From assembly GCA_009839975.1 (NCBI GenBank), contig VXOP01000349.1:1-32674 (forward strand): DNA of 32,674 nucleotides. Reading direction: 5' to 3'. Each line of letters starts with the position of its first letter. Position 1 is the first letter of the stretch. Source of the DNA: Candidatus Poribacteria bacterium. GTDB lineage: Bacteria; Poribacteria; WGA-4E; WGA-3G. A program made the translations under genes and the position numbers. The notes beneath the pieces were generated by a model. That model was not told where the DNA came from, did not search any database, and worked only from the letters and a program-made list of their open reading frames with translations. This document shows positions 23,134 to 30,409 of the stretch, in pieces.

Positions 23134-24147
23134 TCAATTTACCTCTGGTGGTTCAACTTTTTCCAGCAATTGTGAGATAATATCCAGACTGGTAATTCCA
23201 TCTGCTTCGGCATTAAAGTTTGTCAATATTCGGTGTCGTAGCACAGGTTTTGCCACAGCTTTTATGTCCTCGTAACTGACGTGGTAACGTCCGTTCATGA
23301 TTGCGCGCGCCTTTGCACCCAACACAAGATACTGTGAAGCACGTGGACCTGCTCCCCAATTAACCCAATCTCTAATGAAATCTGGTGCGTCGGGTTGTGT
23401 AGGACGTGTATTGACGCTTAATTCCACAGCGTAGTCTACCATCGCTTCCGCAATTGGCACTTTTCGGACAATCTGTTGTAATCTCAACACCTCTTCACCT
23501 GTGATAATCGGTTCAATTTCAGGTTCGTAAGCGGAAGTAGTCGTCAGTACAATCTCTTTCTCCTCGGACTTCTCTGGATAGTCGATGTAGATGTTGAACA
23601 TAAAGCGGTCAAGTTGCGCTTCAGGTAGCGGATATGTTCCTTCCTGTTCAATAGGGTTCTGCGTAGCCAATACAAAGAAGGGGAGTTCTAATGCGTAAGT
23701 ATTGCCTCCCGCTGTTACCTTATACTCCTGCATCGCTTGTAGGAGTGCGGCTTGCGTTTTTGGGGGTGTGCGGTTAATCTCATCAGCAAGCACAACATTT
23801 GCAAAAACAGGTCCCTTAATAAAACGAAAAGCACGTTTCCCTGTATTTACCTCTTCCTCAATAATATCCGTTCCGATAATGTCTGAAGGCATAAGGTCAG
23901 GTGTAAATTGGATGCGATTAAATGGTAGTTCAAGTATTTTGGAAAAGGTACTGATGAGTAAAGTCTTTGCTAATCCGGGTACGCCTACAAGCAGGCAGTG
24001 TCCTTGTGAAAAGAGTGCTATGAGAAGTTGATCAATAACATCGCTTTGTCCCACGATGCGTTTTTTTAGTTCGTTTAGTATATTTTCCCGAGCAGTTTTT
24101 AGAAACGATGCCGCTTCTAAATCTGTCTCAATATGGGTGTTTTCCAT
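23134..24147 (-). CDS. MoxR family AAA ATPase
   Basis: This 337-residue AAA+ chaperone-like ATPase has Walker A GVPGLAKT (about 55-62), Walker B VVLADEINR, sensor 1 LATQNPIEQEGTYPLPEAQLDRF split around the conserved ATQNP, and a C-terminal lid with RASQYLVLGAKARA. MoxR proteins help assemble or activate envelope complexes with VWA-domain partners. The expected DUF58 and VWA genes are not adjacent. A double-VWA protein lies at 5025-7604. I prefer ATG 24147, which has GGAAGG about 8 bases upstream, over an in-frame ATG at 24162. It begins 33 bases after the GHMP kinase stop on the same strand. Confidence 0.92.
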   Translation of the reverse strand: MENTHIETDLEAASFLKTARENILNELKKRIVGQSDVIDQLLIALFSQGHCLLVGVPGLAKTLLISTFSKILELPFNRIQFTPDLMPSDIIGTDIIEEEVNTGKRAFRFIKGPVFANVVLADEINRTPPKTQAALLQAMQEYKVTAGGNTYALELPFFVLATQNPIEQEGTYPLPEAQLDRFMFNIYIDYPEKSEEKEIVLTTTSAYEPEIEPIITGEEVLRLQQIVRKVPIAEAMVDYAVELSVNTRPTQPDAPDFIRDWVNWGAGPRASQYLVLGAKARAIMNGRYHVSYEDIKAVAKPVLRHRILTNFNAEADGITSLDIISQLLEKVEPPEVN

Positions 24148-24180
24148 GTATCTACCTTCCATTGGATATTGTGTTTTTAT

Positions 24181-25233
24181 TTAATCCGATCTCCATATCT
24201 GGAGTCCTTCAAAATCAAAGTTGAAGTCAATTATCTGAGTCCCCGCTTCTTCAAGTTTTTTACGGACGTTGTGCTCGCGTGTCGGTTGACAGTAAAAGAG
24301 GAGACATCCGCCGCCACCAGCACCACATGCTTTCCCACCGATAGCACCTTGTTCATTTGCTATCTTGAACAGTTTATCTATCTGTTCATTTGAGACGGAT
24401 GGGTGCAGTTTCTGCTGATTCTGCCAATTTTCAGTTAGAAGTTCACCGAAATCTGTTAGACGACCCCGCATGAGTGCCGTCTTAGTGGATTCTGCGATTG
24501 CTTTAAGGTTATCCAAAGCTGCCCTCACACTCGGTTCACCGCTTTTATACGCCTGTGTGACATTCTTGTGGATATCACCAGAGAGTCGTGACTGTCCTGT
24601 ATAGCACAACACAAGGTTTTTTTCCAGTTCATACTGAATTTGTGGTGGTAATTTTATCGGTGATGTCGTGACATCTTCACCTTGAAATTCCATAAAATTG
24701 ATACCACCGACGGCACTACCGTAGTGATCTTGTTTGCCACCAAGGATACCGAGCTCATACCGTTCAATGCGACTGGCAAGTTCCGCATATTGGTAAGGTA
24801 GGTATGTAACATCCTTAATTGCACCTAACACACCGATTAACGCAACTCCCATAGCGGCGGAAGTGCCAAGTCCACTACCAGGGGGTGCATTTGACTGTGT
24901 AATAAGGTCAAAACTCCCTATCTGGATTGACATTTGACGAACAGCTGCCTTAACGAGGTCAATATTGCCGTCATATTCAAGCTGCCGGACATCTTCTGCC
25001 TCCACAAACATATCAAAATCGGCGGAGTAGATACTAATCTTCTTATCCAGAACACGCCGCAATTCAACTGATTCGGGAAATTCGGTTTGACTTTCACAGA
25101 CAAGCGTTGTGTATGCGTAACGGTTTATCGTTCCGTTGACAACCTGTCCTTTTGATTCTTCTGTGAAAAGTGCTACATCACTCCAACCCCCGGCGAAATC
25201 AATACGAACGGGTGCTCTGGTTCTGATTATCAT
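24181..25233 (-). CDS. GHMP family sugar kinase (HddA-like)
   Basis: This 350-residue small-molecule kinase opens with TRAPVRIDFAGGWSDV, as in D-glycero-D-manno-heptose-7-phosphate kinases. It carries the GHMP phosphate loop PPGSGLGTSAAM (117-128), the GGKQDHYGSAVGG segment with a likely catalytic Asp, and the C-terminal GGKACGAGGGGCLLFY. Close relatives act on heptose-7-phosphate, L-fucose or galactose-type sugars, and the substrate here is undecided. No heptose isomerase or nucleotidyltransferase is adjacent. AGGAG lies 8 bases before ATG 25233. It is probably the first gene of a minus-strand unit with the MoxR ATPase. Confidence 0.9.
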   Translation of the reverse strand: MIIRTRAPVRIDFAGGWSDVALFTEESKGQVVNGTINRYAYTTLVCESQTEFPESVELRRVLDKKISIYSADFDMFVEAEDVRQLEYDGNIDLVKAAVRQMSIQIGSFDLITQSNAPPGSGLGTSAAMGVALIGVLGAIKDVTYLPYQYAELASRIERYELGILGGKQDHYGSAVGGINFMEFQGEDVTTSPIKLPPQIQYELEKNLVLCYTGQSRLSGDIHKNVTQAYKSGEPSVRAALDNLKAIAESTKTALMRGRLTDFGELLTENWQNQQKLHPSVSNEQIDKLFKIANEQGAIGGKACGAGGGGCLLFYCQPTREHNVRKKLEEAGTQIIDFNFDFEGLQIWRSD

Positions 25234-25391
25234 CAGTTTCTCCTGATATTGACGCTATAACTGTTATGCTGCCGCATTTTGCCTTTTCCTCTACTCATCC
25301 CCTCTTCCACTCTTCCATACATCTATAATAACATAGTATCGGTGTATTTTCAATCAATTTTGGTTGTAGTATTAACCGCAAAAAACTTCTC

Positions 25392-25420
25392 TTGACAATT
25401 CGGTGTATACAACGTATAAT
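25392..25420 (+). promoter_or_regulatory. Consensus promoter upstream of tnpA
   Basis: TTGACA (25392-25397), a 17-base spacer and TATAAT (25415-25420) match the vegetative consensus perfectly. The predicted start point, near 25427, falls inside the tandem repeats at 25423-25451. A transcript would carry a leader of about 120 bases before tnpA. Confidence 0.75.
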
Positions 25421-25422
25421 TG

Positions 25423-25451
25423 GGTAAGTAACTGCACGGTAAGTAACTGCA
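25423..25451 (+). repeat. Tandem 14-bp repeats at promoter start point
   Basis: GGTAAGTAACTGCA occurs at 25423-25436 and 25438-25451 (period 15). It begins two bases after the -10 box of the consensus promoter, a typical operator position. TnpA's MerR-like N-terminal domain is the natural candidate to bind it, as operator or as recombination end. Confidence 0.8.
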
Positions 25452-25511
25452 TGCTAAAATAGTATCAAATCTATTCATATCTAAATAATCTATATATTGT
25501 AAGAAATACAC

Positions 25512-25541
25512 TTGACAAATATATGTAAGGTGTGTTATTAT
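25512..25541 (+). promoter_or_regulatory. Second tnpA promoter, predicts leaderless mRNA
   Basis: TTGACA (25512-25517), an 18-base spacer and TATTAT (25536-25541) end six bases before the tnpA ATG at 25548. The start point would fall on or next to the start codon, and no ribosome site lies between. Confidence 0.7.
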
Positions 25542-25547
25542 GTTTAT

Positions 25548-26222
25548 ATGAATGATAGATTTATTAAGATTGGTGAAGCATCAAAACTGCTTGGTGTGAA
25601 TCCACAGACGTTAAGAAGATGGGAAGATGGTGGTTTTATTCAACCTGCCAAGCGAACGCCTAAAGGTACACGGCTTTATAGTGTGCAAGAGTTGTTAGGT
25701 GCAAAGGATATACAATATCCGACAATCGCTTATGCCAGAGTCTCAAGTCGTGACCAGAAGGAGGATCTGGAGCGGCAGCTTGCTGTCCTTGAGGCATATT
25801 GTAATAAGAATGGTTGGGACACAATTGTAATCAAAGACTTAGGCAGTGGTATAAACTATAATAAGAAAGGCTTGTTAGAACTGCTTGAAATCATTGTTTT
25901 TGGGCGTGCTGCACGTATTGTCTTGACGCATAAAGATAGACTTCTACGTTTCGGTGCGGAGATTATCTTCCGTATTTGTGAAATGAAAGGCATAGAAGTT
26001 GTTATTATCAATAAAGGCGAACAACCATCATTTGAAGAAGAACTGACACAAGACGTTATGGAAATCATGACTGTATTTTGTGCGAAACTTTATGGTAGCA
26101 GATCACATAAATCTAAAAAACTGGCAGAAGCGATACAGGAGATCGTTGGTGATGAATATGCTTCTGTCCAAATGGAGTTGAGTTCGGAGGCACGAGAGAC
26201 GGAAGCAGGAATTAAACAATAA
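25548..26222 (+). CDS. tnpA: IS607 family transposase TnpA (serine recombinase)
   Basis: This 224-residue recombinase begins with a MerR-like helix-turn-helix (KIGEASKLLGVNPQTLRRWE, residues 7-26), as is characteristic of IS607. The serine resolvase core follows: IAYARVSSRDQKEDLERQ with catalytic Ser66, SGINYNKKGLLELLEI, ARIVLTHKDRLLRFG and the helix E that ends KLYGSRSHKSKK. All key residues look intact, so it may be active. ATG 25548 is chosen because the frame upstream is only the promoter sequence. No canonical ribosome site is present. TnpB, the usual partner and RNA-guided nuclease, is absent. Confidence 0.92.
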   Translation: MNDRFIKIGEASKLLGVNPQTLRRWEDGGFIQPAKRTPKGTRLYSVQELLGAKDIQYPTIAYARVSSRDQKEDLERQLAVLEAYCNKNGWDTIVIKDLGSGINYNKKGLLELLEIIVFGRAARIVLTHKDRLLRFGAEIIFRICEMKGIEVVIINKGEQPSFEEELTQDVMEIMTVFCAKLYGSRSHKSKKLAEAIQEIVGDEYASVQMELSSEARETEAGIKQ

Positions 26223-26339
26223 ACTAACAGATGTGGCAGAAATGTCTAAATATAAGCATATTATACCACATTTGTGAGATTTGTATAAGTTTTAAACAAC
26301 GGTAAGTCCCATAAAGGCAGGTAAAACACAATCCTATCT

Positions 26340-27149
26340 ATGAATCGAATTGACAAGAAATTTAAAATTCTCCGTGAGCAAAACAGGCGCGCATTTATGC
26401 CATACCTGTGTGCGGGAGATCCAACACCCGAACATACCGGGAAACTTCTCCTCACACTTGAAAAAGCAGGTGCTGACCTTATAGAACTCGGTGTCCCTTT
26501 TTCTGATCCGATAGCAGATGGCCCTACGATCCAACGTGCCAGTGAACGTGCACTCAAACATCGTATCTCACTGCAACAGATACTTGAGATGGTAAAAACA
26601 CTCCGGCAGCATACAGATATTCCCATCGCACTGATGAGTTACTATAATCCGATCTTCAGTATGGGGGAATTAGTATTTTGTGAAGCTGCACAAGACGCAG
26701 GTGTTGACGGTGTTATCGTTCCTGATTTACCGCCGGAGGAGGCACAACCGCTTTTGGACATTGCGCCGCAGTATAATCTCTCAACCATATTTCTTGTCGC
26801 GCCGACAAGTTCACCGGAACGGATGCAACGTATTGCATCGGTGAGTACAGGATTTATCTATTGCGTCTCGTTGACAGGTGTAACAGGTGCACGTGCAACT
26901 TTGTCTGATGAAGTCGCACCGATGCTAACTGAACTTCGTAAACATACCAATAAACCGATTAGTGTTGGGTTTGGTGTATCAACACCTGAACAAGCGAGTC
27001 AAGTTGCGGAAGTCGCGGATGGTGTTATTGTGGGAAGTGCAATCATCAATGTAATTGAAGAGAATATGGAAGACGAAGTGAAGATGCTTGCTGCGGTGAA
27101 ACGATTCGCTTCATATCTGGCTGCAGGGACAAAAAATGGCACTTTTTAA
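26340..27149 (+). CDS. trpA: Tryptophan synthase alpha chain
   Basis: This 269-residue TIM-barrel enzyme splits indole-3-glycerol phosphate to indole and glyceraldehyde-3-phosphate and passes the indole to TrpB. The catalytic residues keep the classical numbering: Glu49 in DLIELGVPFSDP and Asp60 in PIADGPTIQ. Other landmarks are ALMSYYNPIF, GVIVPDLPPEE, YCVSLTGVTGAR and the phosphate loop VGFGVSTPEQ/GVIVGSAII. The length is standard. ATG 26340 gives the usual N-terminus MNRIDKKFKILREQ, though the ribosome site is weak. trpB and other trp genes are not in the window, so it stands apart from any trp operon, downstream of the IS607 gene. Confidence 0.95.
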   Translation: MNRIDKKFKILREQNRRAFMPYLCAGDPTPEHTGKLLLTLEKAGADLIELGVPFSDPIADGPTIQRASERALKHRISLQQILEMVKTLRQHTDIPIALMSYYNPIFSMGELVFCEAAQDAGVDGVIVPDLPPEEAQPLLDIAPQYNLSTIFLVAPTSSPERMQRIASVSTGFIYCVSLTGVTGARATLSDEVAPMLTELRKHTNKPISVGFGVSTPEQASQVAEVADGVIVGSAIINVIEENMEDEVKMLAAVKRFASYLAAGTKNGTF

Positions 27150-27200
27150 ATTCATTTATTGAATTCTTTGGATTAAAAATACCCAAGAAAGGTTCATATT

Positions 27201-29864
27201 ATGCGAAATTTGATTAAAACCTATTTTCTATTCTTTATGTTTTCAATGTTTCTATGTCTCAATGCCTTTTTTTCATTAAACGCTACAGCGCAAAACGTTC
27301 CAGCATCCCTCAGTGACAACTATACTTTTGAAACGATAGACGTTCCCGGTGTAGATTTTTTAGCGGTGACGGCGAGTAGTGATTTTGAGGATTTCGCAGG
27401 CAACACAAAAAGTGCTGATGGTGAAAGAGACATCGCGTTTACACTCATAGATGGTGTTTTCACAACCCACGATTTTCCCGGAGCACAGGGCACCTATTTC
27501 TATGCCCTCGGTAATAATGGATTAGCTGCGGGACACTACAAAGATAGCGAAGGTCTGTATCATGGCGTTATCTTGGAAAACGGAGAAATGCGACAATACG
27601 ATTATCCGGGTGCCGTCCAAACGGAGATATACGGGTATAGCGATTCAACGGGTGTACTGACAGGTAATTTTACGGATGCTGCCGGTGTGCGTCGTGGTTT
27701 TTCAGGAGATGAAATAATTGCGTATCCTGGCGCAACGGAAACTTATGCTGATTTTGTAAGCACGATAGGCAATGTCGTGGGTAGCTATGTAGACACCGAA
27801 GGTAATTATCGGGCATACCTGCGTGGCCCAGGGGGTAGTTTTGCGACACTTGACCTTCCTGTAGAATCAAATCTTGAATACTTTTTTCTGCATGGCATCA
27901 ACAGTGCCCTGATTGCTGTCGGTCGAGGCAAAACGGCGGGTGATGTCCCACGCACTTATGCTGGCAATCCGGTCGCCTTACAAGAATTGCAGTTTCCGGG
28001 CAGCGTCAGCACGGAAGGATGGAATGTTAATGAGGATAACTCTATTGTGGGACACTATGATACAGCGGATGGACGTAGACACGGGTTTATCGCGAGACCG
28101 AAAGCAGGGACTCCACAAGCGCGACCCGGTGTTGTGCCGCCTGCACTCAACTATACTTTTGAGAGTATTAATGTTCCCGGTGTAGATTTTTTAGCGGTAA
28201 CTGCCAGTAGCGACTTTTTTGATTACGCCGGCAACATGCGGCGTGCTAATGATGAAAAAGATGTCGCTTTTACACTCATCAATGGCGTTTTTACCACTTA
28301 TGATTATCCTGACTCGCAGGGAACGTATTTCTATGCACTCGGTAATGATGGAACAGCTGCCGGACACTACATAGATAGCGATGGTTTATACCACGGTGTA
28401 ATCTTAGAGAATGGCGAATTGCAGCAATACGATTTTCCGGGTGCCGTTCAAACCGAGATATACGGTCTAAGTGATGCAACGGGGGCACTGACAGGTAGTT
28501 ATATAGATGCCTCTGGTGTTCGCCGTGGGTTCTCAGGGGATACAGTAGTTGAAGCTCCGAATGCATCAGCAACTTATGCCGATTTTGTGAGTTGGACAGG
28601 CCATATCGTCGGCAGCTACCAGGATACCGCAGGGGTATATCATGCATATATGCGGAGTTCGATAGGCAGATTTCTATCTATTGACCTGCCAGACGCAACA
28701 AACCTGGAATACTTTTTCCTCCACGGCCTCAACAATGCAAGGGCTGTCGTTGGTAGAGCCAAAGCGGCGGGTGATGTTCCACGCACCTATGTCGGCAGTC
28801 CTCTCAACCTACGAGAATTGCAGTTTCCGGGTGCTGTTAGCACAGAGGGGTGGAATATCAATCAGGACGGTTCTGTCGTCGGACACTATGATACAGCGGA
28901 TGGACGTAGACACGGATTTGTCGCAAGACTCGTCGGAAAAACAGTAAGTGACAATTACGGGAACATCTTCAACGTCACACTCACCAAAGGTCTGAACATG
29001 ATATCGCTCCCTTTAGAAACGCCGAATCCGATGACAGCAAAATCACTCGCGGGAATCGCTGGATCAACAATGGTCATAGCACTTGATGCTGAAAACCAAC
29101 GGTTCGTCGGGTGGACACCAAGCGCACCCAACGAAGGATTCCCAATTGAAGGTGGACAAGGATATATCGTCAACGTCCCAGAAACTCGCAATTTTGTATT
29201 TGTCGGCGCACCCTGGACAGATCAACCGATGATAAGTGCTGCACCCGCTGCGATATCCAAGCAGAAAGAAGCATGGGCATTTATCGTAAGTGGACGCTTA
29301 GACGGTAAGCAAGAATATGACGGGTATCAGATAAAAGTCCGAAACCTGCGAACAAACACCATCATGGCAACACAAGTGCAAGATAATTACTTTGCTGCTG
29401 CCACAGCGGACCTCAGTTACCGAAATGTCGTACAGGTAGGTGATACGATGGAAGTAACCATTACCGATACGGACGGTTATATTGCCTCGGACGAGTACAG
29501 CTTTCAGGTGACACCCACCAATCTGGCAAACGCGTTTCTATCTGTCAAACTTGACAATATTGGCACACCGAAGCAGAGCGAACTATTGCAGAATTATCCA
29601 AACCCGTTCAATCCGGAGACGTGGATACCTTATCGCCTATCAGAAGATAGCAACGTATCCATCACGATATATGACGCAACAGGGAGTGTTGTCCAGACCC
29701 TCTCCCTCGGATTCCAATCGGTAGGATTCTATCAAGACCGTGGTCGTGCTGCCTATTGGAATGGTAAGAACGCCTCCGGTGAAAGTGTCGCAAGCGGACT
29801 CTATTTCTACCAGTTGACGACGAAATCATTCCAGCAAACGCGGCGATTGATCGTTGTTAAGTAG
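27201..29864 (+). CDS. Secreted HAF-repeat protein with T9SS-like C-terminal domain
   Basis: This 887-residue extracellular protein starts at ATG 27201 behind AAAGG and has a signal peptide of about 30 residues ending near NATAQ. Two large units (about 41-296 and 315-575) each hold some five to six HAF-like repeats of the pattern ALGNNGxAAGHYxDSEGLYHG, then VILENGxxxQYDFPGA, which resemble the 'extracellular repeat, HAF family'. Two non-repeat domains follow: GLNMISLPLETPNPMTA and AWAFIVSGRLDGKQEYDGYQ. The last 95 residues open with LLQNYPNPFNPETWIPYRL and form an FlgD-like, type-A sorting domain (SGLYFYQLTT to RRLIVVK) of T9SS-type cargo. The ligand is unknown. Its paralog lies at 30410. Confidence 0.9.
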   Translation: MRNLIKTYFLFFMFSMFLCLNAFFSLNATAQNVPASLSDNYTFETIDVPGVDFLAVTASSDFEDFAGNTKSADGERDIAFTLIDGVFTTHDFPGAQGTYFYALGNNGLAAGHYKDSEGLYHGVILENGEMRQYDYPGAVQTEIYGYSDSTGVLTGNFTDAAGVRRGFSGDEIIAYPGATETYADFVSTIGNVVGSYVDTEGNYRAYLRGPGGSFATLDLPVESNLEYFFLHGINSALIAVGRGKTAGDVPRTYAGNPVALQELQFPGSVSTEGWNVNEDNSIVGHYDTADGRRHGFIARPKAGTPQARPGVVPPALNYTFESINVPGVDFLAVTASSDFFDYAGNMRRANDEKDVAFTLINGVFTTYDYPDSQGTYFYALGNDGTAAGHYIDSDGLYHGVILENGELQQYDFPGAVQTEIYGLSDATGALTGSYIDASGVRRGFSGDTVVEAPNASATYADFVSWTGHIVGSYQDTAGVYHAYMRSSIGRFLSIDLPDATNLEYFFLHGLNNARAVVGRAKAAGDVPRTYVGSPLNLRELQFPGAVSTEGWNINQDGSVVGHYDTADGRRHGFVARLVGKTVSDNYGNIFNVTLTKGLNMISLPLETPNPMTAKSLAGIAGSTMVIALDAENQRFVGWTPSAPNEGFPIEGGQGYIVNVPETRNFVFVGAPWTDQPMISAAPAAISKQKEAWAFIVSGRLDGKQEYDGYQIKVRNLRTNTIMATQVQDNYFAAATADLSYRNVVQVGDTMEVTITDTDGYIASDEYSFQVTPTNLANAFLSVKLDNIGTPKQSELLQNYPNPFNPETWIPYRLSEDSNVSITIYDATGSVVQTLSLGFQSVGFYQDRGRAAYWNGKNASGESVASGLYFYQLTTKSFQQTRRLIVVK

Positions 29865-29892
29865 TATTCAACTGATTAAGGTAAATCTGGTA

Positions 29893-29921
29893 TTGACTTT
29901 TCATGAAAACCGTGTTATTCT
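29893..29921 (+). promoter_or_regulatory. Possible promoter of the HicB-like gene
   Basis: TTGACT (29893-29898), a 17-base spacer and TATTCT (29916-29921) lie about 75 bases before the ATG at 29995. Four of six bases match the consensus in the -10 box and five of six in the -35 box. Confidence 0.5.
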
Positions 29922-29994
29922 TTATGCAGTTCATGTATACCACATACTCGTTTTTGCACTGCAAATAAAGGGGTTTCACAACACTGTGAGTAAA

Positions 29995-30252
29995 ATGAAA
30001 TACGTTGTTTGTTTTGAAAGGGAGGGAAATAGTTGGGGAGCTTATGTCCCAGACCTTCCTGGTTGTGTCGCTGTAGGAAAGTCTAAGGAGAAGGTTCAGA
30101 CACTGATTACGGAAGCTATAGAATTTCATATTGAAGGACTCCGTTTAGCGGGGGAAGACGTTCCGAAACCTACCACTAAATTACCTCGTCAAAAAACTTC
30201 AGATGAAACATGCGAAATCATTAGTCTAGAACCGGTAGGTGCGATTTCCTAA
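29995..30252 (+). CDS. HicB-like antitoxin-family protein
   Basis: This 85-residue protein has the HicB partial RNase H-like fold: KYVVCFEREGNSWGAYVPDL, then PGCVAVGKSKEKVQTLITEA and IEFHIEGLRLAGEDVPKPT. In full HicAB systems the toxin HicA lies next to it, but no HicA is seen here, so this is a solitary HicB of the kind that is common in cyanobacteria and relatives. There is no DNA-binding C-terminal domain. The last six residues, PVGAIS, and the stop are encoded by a dispersed repeat (30232-30254), suggesting that repeat insertion trimmed or replaced the original C-terminus. ATG 29995 fits the family. A GTG nine bases upstream is also in frame. No clear ribosome site. Confidence 0.82.
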   Translation: MKYVVCFEREGNSWGAYVPDLPGCVAVGKSKEKVQTLITEAIEFHIEGLRLAGEDVPKPTTKLPRQKTSDETCEIISLEPVGAIS

Positions 30253-30254
30253 TC
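30232..30254 (+). repeat. Half copy of the palindromic repeat
   Basis: The left arm and loop of the element at 8803-8834 recur here (CGGTAGGTGCGATTTCCTAA, then TC), but the right arm is missing. The sequence supplies the last codons and TAA of the HicB-like gene. It is followed after three bases by an unrelated perfect inverted repeat. Confidence 0.8.
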
Positions 30255-30257
30255 ATT

Positions 30258-30306
30258 GCGGAATCATGTAGAATGCCATACGTAGGCGTATTCTACATGA
30301 TTCCGC
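30258..30306. repeat. Perfect 17-bp inverted repeat
   Basis: GCGGAATCATGTAGAAT (30258-30274) and ATTCTACATGATTCCGC (30290-30306) are perfect reverse complements flanking a 15-base centre, which itself can form ATACG-TAGG-CGTAT. It lies just after the HicB-like stop and before the second HAF-repeat gene. It may serve as a transcription-terminating or mRNA-protecting hairpin, or be a small mobile palindrome. There is no T-run. Confidence 0.85.
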
Positions 30307-30409
30307 TTGTCTCTGATAAAACAATATAGATTCTGTTAATGAATAAAATAACCCACATATTCTTATAGTTCTTATTAGTAAGGAATTCACAAAGGGAGAG
30401 GAAAATATT

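Larger units (their letters stand above)
25392..26222 (+). mobile_element. IS607-type element, tnpA only
   Basis: This unit is defined by two plus-strand promoters, tandem repeats and a full serine-recombinase tnpA. IS607-family elements lack terminal inverted repeats, so the ends cannot be set from one copy, and the listed limits are the minimal functional segment. No tnpB reading frame follows: trpA starts 118 bases downstream of tnpA. It is either a TnpB-less IS607 derivative or a remnant. Confidence 0.65.

Noticed and set aside
24133-24393. Plus-strand frame opposite the GHMP kinase and MoxR junction
   Set aside because: It is antisense to two well-supported genes and has no family features.
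26228-26277. Imperfect CAGATGTGG/CCACATTTG inverted repeat after tnpA, as an element end or terminator
   Set aside because: Arms are only nine bases with a mismatch and a loop of about 30, with no T-run. IS607 elements do not end in inverted repeats.
29854-29994. Upstream extension of the HicB-like gene
   Set aside because: The extra 47 residues precede the family's usual start, include the candidate promoter region and show no conservation pattern.
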